DNA of 64,000 bases from contig JBBMRB010000001.1 of the NCBI GenBank assembly GCA_038900335.1, positions 427,460 through 491,459 on the forward strand, given 5' to 3'. Below, piece after piece: positions 35,208-45,800 of the stretch. A program made the position numbers and the translations under genes. The notes beneath the pieces were generated by a model, which had not been told where the DNA came from, ran no database searches, and was given only the letters and a program-made list of their open reading frames with translations. Position 1 is the first letter of the stretch, and each line of letters begins with the position of its first letter. This stretch comes from Rs1 sp038900335 (GTDB lineage: Bacteria > Pseudomonadota > Gammaproteobacteria > Pseudomonadales > Balneatricaceae).

Positions 35208-36897
35208 TTCTGTTTTTAATGTCGCCAGAGCTCGACGAGACTTCCCTATACTGTCACTTCGAGTTGAAGGCAAAGCGTTAATTTATTTAGATAACGCCGC
35301 GACTACTCAAAAGCCTAGGGCCGTTATCGATAAATTATCGCAGTGCTATAAACTCACTAATGCCAATGTACATCGCGGTTCACATCACTTATCGAACTTG
35401 GCTACGACCCATTATGAAAATGCACGCCAAACATTGGCTGATTTCATAAATGCGCCATCATATAAAGAACTTATTTGGTGTAAGGGTACAACAGAGGCAA
35501 TCAACTTAGTTGCTCAATCGCTAGCTAAATATTGGCTAAATGCTGGCGATACTATCCTCGTCAGCACAAGTGAGCACCACGCCAATATTGTACCTTGGCA
35601 ATTAGTAAGCCAATACTGTGACACTAAAGTCATTGAAATACCGCTCACCGATGATTTGAATATTGATATCCACGCCTATCAGCGACTATTAATTAAACAT
35701 CGCCCTAAAGTGGTTGCCTTAGGCCATGTATCCAATGCCACCGGTATTATTCATCCTATTAAAGAGCTGATTGCCAAAGCCAAAAACATAGGCGCGCTCA
35801 CTTTAATAGATGGCGCTCAAGCAATCGCTCATATCGATATCGACGTGCAGGCAATAGGCTGTGATTTTTATTGTTTCTCAGGCCACAAATGTTTCGGTCC
35901 AACAGGTATCGGCGCACTCTGGGGTAAAGAGCAGATATTAGAGAGAATGCCGCCATGGCAAGGCGGTGGTGAAATGATTAACAAAGTAAGCTTTTCAGGT
36001 ACTGATTTCAATACTCTACCTTTTAAGTTTGAAGCAGGCACCCCTGCTATTGCCGATAGTATCGCTTTTGCAGAGGCTGTTGATTATCTTCAACAACAAG
36101 ACAGGCAAGCTCTAGCACGACATGAACAGGAGCTGTTTAAAAGCTTACATCAAGGCTGCTCAGCAATAACAGGCGTTAATGTTATCTCACCAATTGATAA
36201 TAATGTTGGTATTGTCTCATTGACTGTTGCAGGCCTTCATCACCAAGATATTGCCTTATTATTAAATCAGCACGGTATTGCAGTGCGCAGTGGTCACCAC
36301 TGTGCTATGCCATTAATGCAGCATTTAAACATTGATGGCACCCTTCGCGCCTCTATCAGCTTTTATAATACGCAAGAGGAAATCAGCGCGTTTATTAGCG
36401 CTCTTACTCATGTCATCACGCTATTGAAAACAGAAAACAATGAGACTCAAGCCGAGCAACGCCATCAACAGAGCGATCAGAAAATAAGCCCAAATTCTGA
36501 GTTTATTGAACAGCAATGGCTGTGCTTAGCCCACTTACCGAAAGCTGAAGAGGTTATCCAAGCGCTGCTAAGCGCAAAAACTTGGCAGCAGCGCTTTAGC
36601 TACCTCTTATCTTTAGGCCAGCATTTAGCAACGCCCGACCCTCAATTACTTGATAATGAGTTTAAATTGCAGCAGTGCGAGTCGGGAGTCTGGTTACGTA
36701 AACAGCAAAATAACACAGAAATCTATTATCAGCTGTGGTCTGATGCTGCCATTATGCGAGGCTTAATTGTTATGTTGCTCTGCTGCCAGCAGCAGGCGAA
36801 TACTAATATCGATGATTTTTTAACTGATGTTAAATTAAGCCAGTTTTTAAGCCCATCTCGCACCAACGGTGTTCGGGCTATTATTAACCAGCTATAG
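35179..36897 (+). CDS. csdA: CsdA-CsdE fusion: cysteine desulfurase with SufE-like sulfur acceptor
   Basis: The 572-residue protein joins a group II cysteine desulfurase (about 1-410) to a SufE/CsdE domain (about 440-570). The desulfurase part has the HHANIVPW motif, the PLP Lys in CFSGHKCFGPTG (near 237) and the active Cys in RSGHHCAMPLM (near 375). The acceptor part has LCLAHLPKAEEV, the sulfur-accepting Cys in QQCESGVWL (near 500) and the GLIVMLLC segment. A polar linker of about 30 residues joins them. It would pass sulfane sulfur within one chain. The ATG at 35179 with AGGT upstream overlaps the previous gene by 29 bases; an ATG at 35200 is an alternative. Confidence 0.92.
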   Translation: MSKALLIMNDSVFNVARARRDFPILSLRVEGKALIYLDNAATTQKPRAVIDKLSQCYKLTNANVHRGSHHLSNLATTHYENARQTLADFINAPSYKELIWCKGTTEAINLVAQSLAKYWLNAGDTILVSTSEHHANIVPWQLVSQYCDTKVIEIPLTDDLNIDIHAYQRLLIKHRPKVVALGHVSNATGIIHPIKELIAKAKNIGALTLIDGAQAIAHIDIDVQAIGCDFYCFSGHKCFGPTGIGALWGKEQILERMPPWQGGGEMINKVSFSGTDFNTLPFKFEAGTPAIADSIAFAEAVDYLQQQDRQALARHEQELFKSLHQGCSAITGVNVISPIDNNVGIVSLTVAGLHHQDIALLLNQHGIAVRSGHHCAMPLMQHLNIDGTLRASISFYNTQEEISAFISALTHVITLLKTENNETQAEQRHQQSDQKISPNSEFIEQQWLCLAHLPKAEEVIQALLSAKTWQQRFSYLLSLGQHLATPDPQLLDNEFKLQQCESGVWLRKQQNNTEIYYQLWSDAAIMRGLIVMLLCCQQQANTNIDDFLTDVKLSQFLSPSRTNGVRAIINQL

Positions 36898-36913
36898 AGT
36901 TTACCTAAAAAAT

Positions 36914-37474
36914 TTAATCCCACTTATTGCGCGGCGCTTTATAATTAGCTATTTGATCTAGTAGCTGGATCGGATCATCGCTGACAATCAATGCTTGCTC
37001 AAAGGTTTTACTCATAAAACCTTTGTTTACCATCGTTGTAATAAACGCTAATAACTCATCATAATAACCTGCAACATTATAAAAAGCGCACGCTTTATGG
37101 TGATAGCCTAGCTGGCCTGCGGTCCAAACTTCAAATATTTCCTCTAGTGTCCCAACACCACCTGGCATAGCGATAAAGGCATCGGCTAACTCTGCCATTT
37201 TTTCTTTGCGCTCACTCATAGTATCAACGATATGCAGCTGAGTTAACCCTGGATGCTGTAGCTCTTTATTGACCAGGGCTTTAGGCATAACACCAATCAC
37301 TGATTGTCCACCTGCCATTACCTGATCAGCCACCGCTCCCATTAGACCCACGGTTGCACCGCCATAGACGATACAGTGATCTCTTGCTACAATCTCATTA
37401 GCGAGAGAGATAGTGGCTGTTTCAAAAATCTCATCACTGCCTTTACTAGAACCACAATAAATTGCATAGCGCAT
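36914..37474 (-). CDS. LOG-family nucleotide 5-monophosphate phosphoribohydrolase
   Basis: The 186-residue Rossmann-fold protein has the LOG signature PGGVGTLEE near residue 105, the GGATVGLMG loop near 38 and the SERKEKM segment. The family removes the base from nucleoside 5-monophosphates; plant LOG proteins activate cytokinins, and bacterial members often act on AMP or other purine nucleotides. It is convergent with the csdA-csdE fusion with only 16 bases between stops. Confidence 0.9.
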   Translation of the reverse strand: MRYAIYCGSSKGSDEIFETATISLANEIVARDHCIVYGGATVGLMGAVADQVMAGGQSVIGVMPKALVNKELQHPGLTQLHIVDTMSERKEKMAELADAFIAMPGGVGTLEEIFEVWTAGQLGYHHKACAFYNVAGYYDELLAFITTMVNKGFMSKTFEQALIVSDDPIQLLDQIANYKAPRNKWD

Positions 37475-37536
37475 ATTAATTACTCTTTAAGTTTGATGAT
37501 TTGATACTGATATCAGTTGTTATCAAAAATGCCAGA

Positions 37537-38775
37537 TCAGTGTGTTTTCGGCAATAAGTATTCATACTTTCTATCTGTTAGCGTCTGCATAAAAGCGACT
37601 AGGGCATCAACGCGCTGATCTGTCAGTGCCTTACCAATAGTAAGTTTATCTAGCGCTATGTTTTGTGCAACTTCAGGCTCAGCCCAAACCTCCCCTGTTT
37701 CAGGATTTATCTGTCTTATTTTTTTACGACTATTATATTTATCGTAAAAAAGCACCACCGTTTTCAAATCACTAAAAACGCCGTTATGCATGTAAGGCCC
37801 ACTAACAGCAACGTTTCTAAGGGTCGGCACTTTAAATTTACCGTCTTGTTTAACATCATTCACTAGCGGGTTTGCAAGTAGCCCATGATCAATAAAATCA
37901 TCGCCTTTACCTGCTGCCAACCTCACTGCTTTGTTAATCGGCACACCAATATTATGATATTGATAATTACTGAACGTTTCTCGCTCTTGACCCGGTAAAC
38001 GCTTGAGCTGATGACATTGATTACAATTGGTAAATTGTTGCGAGAAAAAAATAGTTTCTCCTAACTTTTCTAAATCGTTAAATTGATACTCGCCTTTTAA
38101 ATAGCGATCATATTTGGAATCAAAAGAACTGAAAAAAGGCGTTTTCTCAAATGCACCAATAGCCTCACTCATCGCAGCAAACGCATCACCACTTTGGGTC
38201 AGTACCTTTTCATCAAATAACATCGAAAAACTCGCTATATAATCTTCGTTTTCCAATAATCTATTTAACACATCTTGCTTTGAGGGCATTGCCATTTCAG
38301 CTAAGTTTAATGGTGGCCCCTCAGCTTGTTCTTTTAAGGAAGCAGCACGGCCATCGTGAAACATGCCACCGACATACTCACCCTCTTTATCTTGATAAAA
38401 ATCAGGAGCAAAACTAGCGTAACTGGCTGTTGGCGTATTGCGATCGCCAATAGACTTACCGTCACTGCCTATAGATACGGCGCCGTTAAGAGCATTCGCA
38501 CGATCATCGATAAACGCTTTAGCAGGGTTGTGACAAGTGGCACAAGACTGATTGCGGTTAATCGATAAATTAACATCAAAATACAATGCCGCACCTAAAG
38601 ACTGCAATGTATTAAAGGCGATAACGTTACTATGCTCTCTCGGTGCTGATGCCTTAACTGAGTCATTAAGCGCTACTTTTGTTTGCTCAGCTGCCATTGC
38701 CGTTATTGTGTGAGAGCTAATGAGTGCGAATAACAGCGCACTACAAGCATTTTTTTTGATAACATCATTTAACAT
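37537..38775 (-). CDS. Di-haem cytochrome c peroxidase (CcpA/MauG superfamily)
   Basis: The 412-residue protein has a signal peptide (about residues 1-29) and two c-type haem motifs, CATCH at 78-82 and CNQCH near 252, in a di-haem peroxidase fold. The segments LYFDVNLSINRNQS and YMHNGVFSDLKTVVLFY are typical. It would reduce hydrogen peroxide in the periplasm with electrons from a small cytochrome. Its tail (EYLLPKTH) and insertions place it nearer the MauG-like branch, so the substrate is not certain. Confidence 0.88.
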   Translation of the reverse strand: MLNDVIKKNACSALLFALISSHTITAMAAEQTKVALNDSVKASAPREHSNVIAFNTLQSLGAALYFDVNLSINRNQSCATCHNPAKAFIDDRANALNGAVSIGSDGKSIGDRNTPTASYASFAPDFYQDKEGEYVGGMFHDGRAASLKEQAEGPPLNLAEMAMPSKQDVLNRLLENEDYIASFSMLFDEKVLTQSGDAFAAMSEAIGAFEKTPFFSSFDSKYDRYLKGEYQFNDLEKLGETIFFSQQFTNCNQCHQLKRLPGQERETFSNYQYHNIGVPINKAVRLAAGKGDDFIDHGLLANPLVNDVKQDGKFKVPTLRNVAVSGPYMHNGVFSDLKTVVLFYDKYNSRKKIRQINPETGEVWAEPEVAQNIALDKLTIGKALTDQRVDALVAFMQTLTDRKYEYLLPKTH

Positions 38776-38843
38776 GTAATTTGAAAACCTATTTATCTCA
38801 TTCAGCTGGCAGCAGCTAACAAAGCGCTGCTATCACACAAAAC

Positions 38844-39296
38844 TCACTGAATTTTATTAAATATATGCTGCCATTGCTCTTGAGTCACTGGCATAACGGA
38901 TAAGCGCGATTGCTTAAATAATGCGAAATCTTGTAGTTCAGCTGCCTGTTTCATCATTTTTAATGGATAGAGTGTGGATGCTTTAGCAACGAATTCAATA
39001 TCGACGACAAACCATTTTGGATCATCCCGCTTGGCCTTTTGATCATAATATTTACTGCCACTATCAAACTGATCTTTATCAGCATATTTATCACTAACTA
39101 CTCGTCCTATTCCTGCAACACCCACTTTGGTACAACTTGAATGATAAATAAAAACTTCATCGCCTACGCTCATTTGATCGCGAATAAAGTTTCTGGCCTG
39201 AAAATTTCTAATACCATTCCAAGGCGTTACCCGCTCGATTTGAAGATCATCAATTGAATAATCTGATGGTTCTGTCTTTACCAACCACTTAGCCAT
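38844..39296 (-). CDS. EVE-domain protein
   Basis: The 150-residue protein is a single EVE domain: it opens with KWLVKTEPSDYSIDDL and continues with WNGIRNFQARNFIRDQM and GDEVFIYHS, matching the thymocyte nuclear protein 1/YqfB-like group. EVE domains are PUA-like and bind modified bases in DNA or RNA. In bacteria they occur alone or with modification-dependent restriction enzymes; no such enzyme is nearby. It precedes the peroxidase gene by 68 bases on the same strand. Confidence 0.92.
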   Translation of the reverse strand: MAKWLVKTEPSDYSIDDLQIERVTPWNGIRNFQARNFIRDQMSVGDEVFIYHSSCTKVGVAGIGRVVSDKYADKDQFDSGSKYYDQKAKRDDPKWFVVDIEFVAKASTLYPLKMMKQAAELQDFALFKQSRLSVMPVTQEQWQHIFNKIQ

Positions 39297-39553
39297 ATTA
39301 ACCTCTTCAAAAATGAGAATGATAACAATTTAGGATAGCGATTTACAGCGAATATTCTTATATTACTATCGCGGCCAATGACATCGACCAGCAATGGCGG
39401 TTTAGACTCGCTTTAAGCTAAGAAATTTAGTTTAAATTCTTCTTAATATGTTGTTTTTTATTTATTTTAATAAAACATATACTCAATTACATATTTAGAA
39501 CTATACTCAGTTGAATTCTAACAAAGAGCACTTTCAGGAACATCAGTTGTGAT

Positions 39554-41398
39554 ATGAAATATTGGTACAGTCTGTTTTACGTTGTCGTACTATTCCCTTT
39601 TGCCGCGCTAGCGAGCGCTTTGGATGCCCCTACAACTAAGGTTGAGAATAGCGATCTTTATCTAAATATTTTTATTACTATTTTTTTTCTTATTCTGATC
39701 AGCTTTTATATAAAAAAGCAGCGCGTGAATAAGCAGAGTATGGCCGCTATCAATTTAGAATTGATCCAAAATAATAAAAAATTCGGCGCCTTATTTAACG
39801 ATATATCCGAGTCGATCATCTTATTAAAAGATGAAAAATATTTGGATGTAAATCACTCAGCTGTCGAGCTGTTCGGCTATCCTGATAAGGATACTTTTTT
39901 AAATACGCCTATTGCAAGTGTCGCCCCCTCATACCAACCTAATGGTGAGTTATCACAAAACATGGTTGCTCGATATTTTAATGATTGTGAAAAACACGGT
40001 CATGTTAATTTTGAATGGCTAAGTAAAAGCTTTAATGGCACTGCATTTTGGATTGAAGTTTCCATTACTAAAATTGAGTTTAACAGCCTGAATGTTCTGC
40101 ATTTAGTTTGCCGAAATATCAACGAAAAAAAACTATTACAGCTTGAGCTTGAAGCCAGATCTAGGCAATTACAGACGTTAAACCAAGAGCTAATCGAACA
40201 AAAAATGATTTATGAATCATTATTTTTTGACAGCAGTGATGGTGTTAGCCTGTTCTCTAAAGGTAAGTTTATAAATTGTAATAATGCACTTTTAGCGATG
40301 TTTAATTTCACTGATAAAGAACAATTTTTACAATTATCTGCCGATCAACTTTTTCCTTTATTACAGCCAAGTGGCGAAACATCTTCAAAAGCAGCGTTTC
40401 GCCATCTCAAAAACTGTTACAGAAATGGCCAAGAACGCTTTGAATGGGTCTTAACAAGATCAGATTCAACTCCTTTATGGGTCGAGCTTGTCTTAACAAA
40501 TATCACTTACAACAAAGAAAACTTAATACATATCGTATGGCGTGATATCAGTAGTAAAGCACTGCTAGAGCAACAAAATGCTCTTAAAAATCAAGAACTA
40601 GAATTTTCTAACATCGAATTAAAAAGCACTATTAACAATTTAAAAGAAGCTCAAAAACAGTTGGTAGAATCTGAGAAAATGGCATCTTTAGGTGCACTAG
40701 TGGCAGGTGTAGCACATGAAATTAATACACCGGTTGGTATTAGCCTCACAGGAATTACTCATTTTCAAGAAGTTAGCGCAAAAATTAATGAGCAATTTAT
40801 AAATCATAAATTAAGCCAAAAATCACTAACGAAATACTTAACTAATGCCCAGGAGATCAGCCTTCTTATTCATAATAATTTAAAGAGAGCATCTGAATTA
40901 GTTAGTAGCTTTAAACAAATCGCTGTTGATCAATCAAGTGAAGAAAGCAGAACGATTAATCTAAAACTTTATATGGATGAAATTTTAGCCAGTTTAGCGC
41001 CTATCACCGCCAAAACAGGAATTAAAATAACGGTTAACTGCCCACAAGATATCAATATCAACATAGCAGTAGGGGCATTATCGCAAATCATTTCCAATCT
41101 AGTTATGAACTCACTAGATCATGCTTATCACGGTGTTCCTTTCGGTGACATCAGTTTATCTTTTAGTTTAAAAAACAGATTATTACACATTATTTATAAA
41201 GACGATGGCATTGGTATTGATGATCACGATCTACCGAAGATTTTTGATCCGTTCTTCACAACCAACAGAGAAAATGGCGGCAGTGGTCTGGGACTTAATA
41301 TTGTCTTTAATATAGTCACTACGACATTTCATGGTGCTATTTACTGCAAGAGCAAAAGAAATCAAGGCGTACAGTTTGATATCAGCCTAATCATATAA
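39554..41398 (+). CDS. Orphan membrane PAS-PAS sensor histidine kinase
   Basis: The 614-residue protein has a signal-like N-terminus (about 1-22) and a transmembrane helix at about 32-50. Two PAS domains follow (about 75-195 and 215-335), similar to each other (LWVELVLTNI and FWIEVSITKI), then a coiled segment. The kinase core has H-box MASLGALVAGVAHEINTPVG with His388, N-box NLVMNSLDHAY, G1 DDGIGI and G2 GGSGLGLNIVFN. It should autophosphorylate, but it has no receiver domain and no response regulator gene lies beside it. The signal is unknown. Confidence 0.9.
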   Translation: MKYWYSLFYVVVLFPFAALASALDAPTTKVENSDLYLNIFITIFFLILISFYIKKQRVNKQSMAAINLELIQNNKKFGALFNDISESIILLKDEKYLDVNHSAVELFGYPDKDTFLNTPIASVAPSYQPNGELSQNMVARYFNDCEKHGHVNFEWLSKSFNGTAFWIEVSITKIEFNSLNVLHLVCRNINEKKLLQLELEARSRQLQTLNQELIEQKMIYESLFFDSSDGVSLFSKGKFINCNNALLAMFNFTDKEQFLQLSADQLFPLLQPSGETSSKAAFRHLKNCYRNGQERFEWVLTRSDSTPLWVELVLTNITYNKENLIHIVWRDISSKALLEQQNALKNQELEFSNIELKSTINNLKEAQKQLVESEKMASLGALVAGVAHEINTPVGISLTGITHFQEVSAKINEQFINHKLSQKSLTKYLTNAQEISLLIHNNLKRASELVSSFKQIAVDQSSEESRTINLKLYMDEILASLAPITAKTGIKITVNCPQDININIAVGALSQIISNLVMNSLDHAYHGVPFGDISLSFSLKNRLLHIIYKDDGIGIDDHDLPKIFDPFFTTNRENGGSGLGLNIVFNIVTTTFHGAIYCKSKRNQGVQFDISLII

Positions 41399-41403
41399 CG
41401 ATA

Positions 41404-41430
41404 AAAATATGAGCACAGCTCTGATATTTT
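41404..41430 (+). terminator. Probable terminator of the histidine kinase gene
   Basis: AAAATAT and GAGC pair with GCTC and ATATTTT around an ACA loop, with a two-base bulge. It starts 6 bases after the stop codon. The T-run is short. Confidence 0.5.
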
Positions 41431-41579
41431 ATACAGCTATTATGAATGCACAGCTAATTATCAATGTTAACAGCCACATAAAACACAGGTTTAAGCCTAT
41501 AACATTATTTTTTTACCTGCCTCACTTAAATCTAGTGATATAATTTCGTCATACTCCCTCATATTATCCGAGCCTATTT

Positions 41580-42803
41580 ATGAATCCTGTATTTACTTCT
41601 CCAAGTGACTTTGTCGTTGTTGGTAATTCATCTGACAACCCTTTTGCCATTGATGTTGCCTACGCGTTAGGGCAAAACCATGATATTGCCGATTTGATTT
41701 CGATGAAAGAGTTTACCAACTCTGAATTCTGCCCACGATTCATCTCTGATGAATTAGATTTTTCTAATATTGGCAGCAGATTAACCGGAAAAACCGTCAT
41801 TATCGTCAGCACCAGTAGTTTGGTGAAAAGTCGACAAGAGCTAGCGATGCATAACTTTTTCATTGCTCGCTCTGCAAAAGAAAACGGCGCCGTTAATGTT
41901 ATTTTAGTTGAACCCGACCTGTTTTTTAGCGCCCAAGATAGAGGAGCTCACGATTATTTAGGACAGACAGTTGCAGAAAGATCTGAGCAAGATTTAAAAA
42001 AATTCGATGGCCAGCCCTTTACAGCAAAACTCTATGCCCAAATGCTCAAGCTTTCAGGTGTTGACCGAGTGTTAACGGTACACAATCACTCTTATTCGGT
42101 GCAACAAATCTTTGCTGAGGTTTTCGATGGTAATTTCCATAATTTAATACCCTATGAAATCTATGCTCACTACTTATTAAGCTCCAACATTGTCACCTAC
42201 GGACCTCAAGGTGAAGGGTTAGTGCTATGTGCGCCTGATAAGGGAGCGAGAGACTTTGTTAAGAGCATGTTTACAACGCTTAACCTACCTAAAGCCAAGT
42301 TTATATTATTAGATAAAGAGCGCATGGATGAGCACAAGGTTGCGATAACACTGCATAAAGAGAGTGAGCATACTTTCGATGGTTTGGAAAATTGCAGTAT
42401 TGTGTTGTTTGACGATATGGTCCGCACTGGTTCTACTGTTGTTAAATCTTGTCAATTTTTACAGCAGGTATCACCAAATCGTACTATTTTTGCGGTGTCT
42501 CATTTTTACGCCTCAGATGAAGGACGTGAGCGTATGGCTAATCAAGCGATTGATGAAATACTCACATTAAACACATTGCCTACTATTTTAAACCGCGATG
42601 TACAGGGTAGACTACGCAAGAAGCTAGTTGTTCTGAAAATTGAGAAGTGGCTGGCTCAAGAACTAGGTAAAATTTTAGACCTGCCACTGACCAAAGAAGA
42701 AAACCCATACAAAATTGATATGTCATCTAAAAACCCAAGATTTTCACGTAAAATCTGGTTTGCTGATCAACTCAAATCTTTAGATGAAACGCTTATTAGC
42801 TAA
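41580..42803 (+). CDS. Divergent ribose-phosphate pyrophosphokinase-like (PRPP synthetase family) protein
   Basis: The 407-residue protein has the two-lobed phosphoribosyltransferase fold of PRPP synthetase. The C-terminal lobe has the PRPP-binding loop FDDMVRTGSTV near residues 278-288, where canonical enzymes read DDMIDTGGT, and the ATP-region His in TVHNHSYSVQQIF is shifted from the usual DLHA context. It is about 90 residues longer than Prs. The house-keeping Prs is expected elsewhere, so this is a paralogue whose activity cannot be taken for granted. It is single, and a strong terminator follows. Confidence 0.8.
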   Translation: MNPVFTSPSDFVVVGNSSDNPFAIDVAYALGQNHDIADLISMKEFTNSEFCPRFISDELDFSNIGSRLTGKTVIIVSTSSLVKSRQELAMHNFFIARSAKENGAVNVILVEPDLFFSAQDRGAHDYLGQTVAERSEQDLKKFDGQPFTAKLYAQMLKLSGVDRVLTVHNHSYSVQQIFAEVFDGNFHNLIPYEIYAHYLLSSNIVTYGPQGEGLVLCAPDKGARDFVKSMFTTLNLPKAKFILLDKERMDEHKVAITLHKESEHTFDGLENCSIVLFDDMVRTGSTVVKSCQFLQQVSPNRTIFAVSHFYASDEGRERMANQAIDEILTLNTLPTILNRDVQGRLRKKLVVLKIEKWLAQELGKILDLPLTKEENPYKIDMSSKNPRFSRKIWFADQLKSLDETLIS

Positions 42804-42810
42804 CAAAATC

Positions 42811-42839
42811 AGTAGAAGCTAACACGGTTAGCTTCTACT
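42811..42839. terminator. Strong bidirectional hairpin between convergent genes
   Basis: AGTAGAAGCTAAC pairs perfectly over 13 bases with GTTAGCTTCTACT around an ACG loop. It begins 8 bases after the plus-strand gene and ends 14 bases before the stop of the minus-strand 1405-residue gene. On the minus strand GATTTTG follows the stem. Confidence 0.8.
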
Positions 42840-42852
42840 TGAATAGTCTTCT

Positions 42853-45800
42853 TTAGCTATCTTTATCTGGGCTATCGTTTTTTAAATTTTCCATATCTGA
42901 GCTATCCATATCTGAGCTATCCTTATCCGGGCTGTCCTTATCTGAGCTAGCTCTTTGCGATCTATCACTCGTCACTTGCCACGTGTTTTTCTGGTCTTTA
43001 TTTTGTTTAGCTTTTTTCTGCTTTTTAGGTAGTGACTTCCACAGTCCTTGATCGCTGTATTTACCCCAACCCCATTTTAACCAGCCAATCAATGAAATAG
43101 ACAACCATATAGACCAGAGCAGCATCAGTAATTGATAGCTCCACATAGGCACGCTAATCACTAACGCTTGCGGTAGTGTCGAGCTAACAGTGTCTTGGTA
43201 CCAATGTAAACTACTAGCGTAAGAGCCATTGCCAACCACTTGCATATCAGGTGTACCAAACATCAAACTTTTCGCTACGCTTAGCACTAGCGCCAACAGC
43301 ATAATAAGGCTAAGTAGTGCAATAGCCATTTGGATAAATTGATAGCGTCGAGCACTTGTTTGAGTATTAACCAGTAAATGACGTTTAGACAACACAACGA
43401 ACCACAAAACCACAATCAAAGTAATAGGCCAAAAGCTGGTCGTTACACCTGCACCTAATAACATCCACTGCCAGCTTTTAAGTGGTGACCATTGCTGGCG
43501 ACCCAGCACAAAGCCGATCGCTAATACCACCACTAAAACACCCCAGAATAATACTGCAGGGCCTATTAATGGCCCTTTTAACGCTAATACCCAGCGATCT
43601 CTTGGAACTGAAAAATCGATACTGATATTAGATGCACTACCTATGTCTAAAACGGGAGTACGGCTCATAAATGCCATTGGCTCAAGCTGCAACCAATCAA
43701 TTTTCACTGTATTTGTACCCGGTAAAATAGGCAGTAATAATTTACCTTTCTCTTGCACATAAATAATAGCGTCACCGTTTAAGCTCACATTGGTGATACT
43801 GGCACTCTCAGGTAGTTCGATCGCATAATCACCACCTTTACTGGCCCTAAAGCTTAACTCTAATGCCGATTTCGATTGTCTGTCCCCAGGTGTGAAGCTT
43901 AAACTTGCCTGATCAATAGCCACACTTTTACCTTCAATAGGCTCAGGGCGCTGCATGTTGACTGTTAAGCTATCATTCGCTACTGGCTGCCACGTTAAAT
44001 GCGCATTGCCAGATTTAATAGGCTTTATACCTTGGTAATCCAAATGCCATTTTAGAGAAGGCACTAATAGCCACTGCTCATAATATTCTTGGCTATTAGT
44101 GGCTTTCAACGTAAAGCTTGACTCTTTCTTTAAATCAGACGTCCACGACACCGTACGCGCAGAGTTTGAAAAACTAACATTTGCCAAGCCATCTTTCACT
44201 TTAATTGAACGGCTCGTCACGGACTCGCCATCAAGTAAGGTCACTGCTACATTCATTGCACCGCTAACAGGTGCTATCCTGGTGACTGTTGTGGTGACTT
44301 GCCATTCTAAATCTAAGTTAAACACTCTACTAACTTTGACAAAAGGCTTGATTGGATCGGGAGTTAGCCTCTTTTCGTCATTAATCAGCGCCTGCGGTTT
44401 TATTTTCCTAAATTGTAATCGAGCATTATTAATATTGGTTTTATCCAAACCTGATACTTGCCAGGCATCACCAAAAACTTGCGTTATTTGCGGGTTATTA
44501 GCAAAGCTTAAATTTAATTGCGACAGCTCGCTCACATCAATGCTGATGAGAATGTCATGCTCGCCTTTTGTTAATAATAATGCAGCTTGTTGAGATTCAC
44601 GACTCAACGCCTTCACCGACTGCGCATCAACACTGATGTTAACATTTAATTGATCAGCCAAGTTAATAGGTAGAGGCAATGCCGATTGGTTAATTGCAAA
44701 TACTTTCATTTTAAGGGTTATTGTTCGATCACTTGTTGTCACCAACAATTGATTAATAGCAACACAATCTGGGTAACATATGTCCTTCGCACTCAGGCGC
44801 TGATAATACTCATCAAGCAGTGACTGATCAGGAAAACTCGCCATTGCAGGCTGTGGTTGCAGCACACTCAAAGAGATCAGTAGCGCTAGTACAGTGACAC
44901 TTAATTTTGCAGCGCTTGTGTTACTAGTAGCAGCGACCTCTATTTTATTAGCAGGCGTATCAGCATTATCTAAATCCTGCCCTTTTTGACCTTTAAAGAA
45001 CAGCCAAGCTAATAACACAAACATCAAAACACTTAACAGATGAAGTATTCTATTTAACCAAGGCGGTATAATCATAATCTGAATTTTTTGACCACTAACA
45101 ACGGGACTAGTTAAATTAACATTTGCGTAATTCCACTGCCAGCTTGGCATACCAGGACCTGTTTGTATCACCTCATTTTCTTGATAGTTAGTATCATATT
45201 CTACATAACTATCTTTTTGACTGATTTCTTTAGATGAAGACATTGCTCTTAGTTTATTAGCACTTTTTTCTAGCATCAACGGTGCAGACTGCATTTCAGA
45301 CATCATCAACTCATTACTACTATCATCAAACATTACCTGCTCTCTAGTATTTGAATTAACCTGTATACGGTTAGATTTTTCCAGCTGCGGGTAGATCGAC
45401 AACCGCACTTGCTGTACGGCAAATGGTAAAAAACTAAGCACAACAACGACTAGGCTTAGTTGATAAAGCTTAACGCTAAACGAGCGAATACGGTTCTTAG
45501 GTAAGACATTAATCACAAAATGGAAACCAACTATCGCTAATAACAATAGTACACTTGGCGCATCTTGGATTTTATGCGTCACTAATGCATACAACAAACC
45601 AGCGATACTAGTCACGATACCGTATTGTTTAAATAGCACCACAACAAACAAAATTACAATGAAGATTTCCCACAGGTTCCAATCAGATAAGTAATCATTT
45701 GTCACACTATCAGCACCTTGTACTGAAAAAACACTAAAACCTGGAGGCAGATTAAGACGCAGTGAAGCCGAGCTTAAATCCGTATTCCAAGGGTTAATAA

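Noticed and set aside
39318..39328. An 11-base string AATGATAACAA shared with the sodN upstream region (reverse complement at 56151-56161), reminiscent of a Fur half-site
   Set aside because: Match to the Fur consensus is poor at both places, and an 11-base coincidence is not surprising in an AT-rich window.
44099..44593. A 164-codon plus-strand frame opposite the 1405-residue gene
   Set aside because: It is antisense to a long frame with a signal peptide and coherent membrane topology; nothing supports translation.
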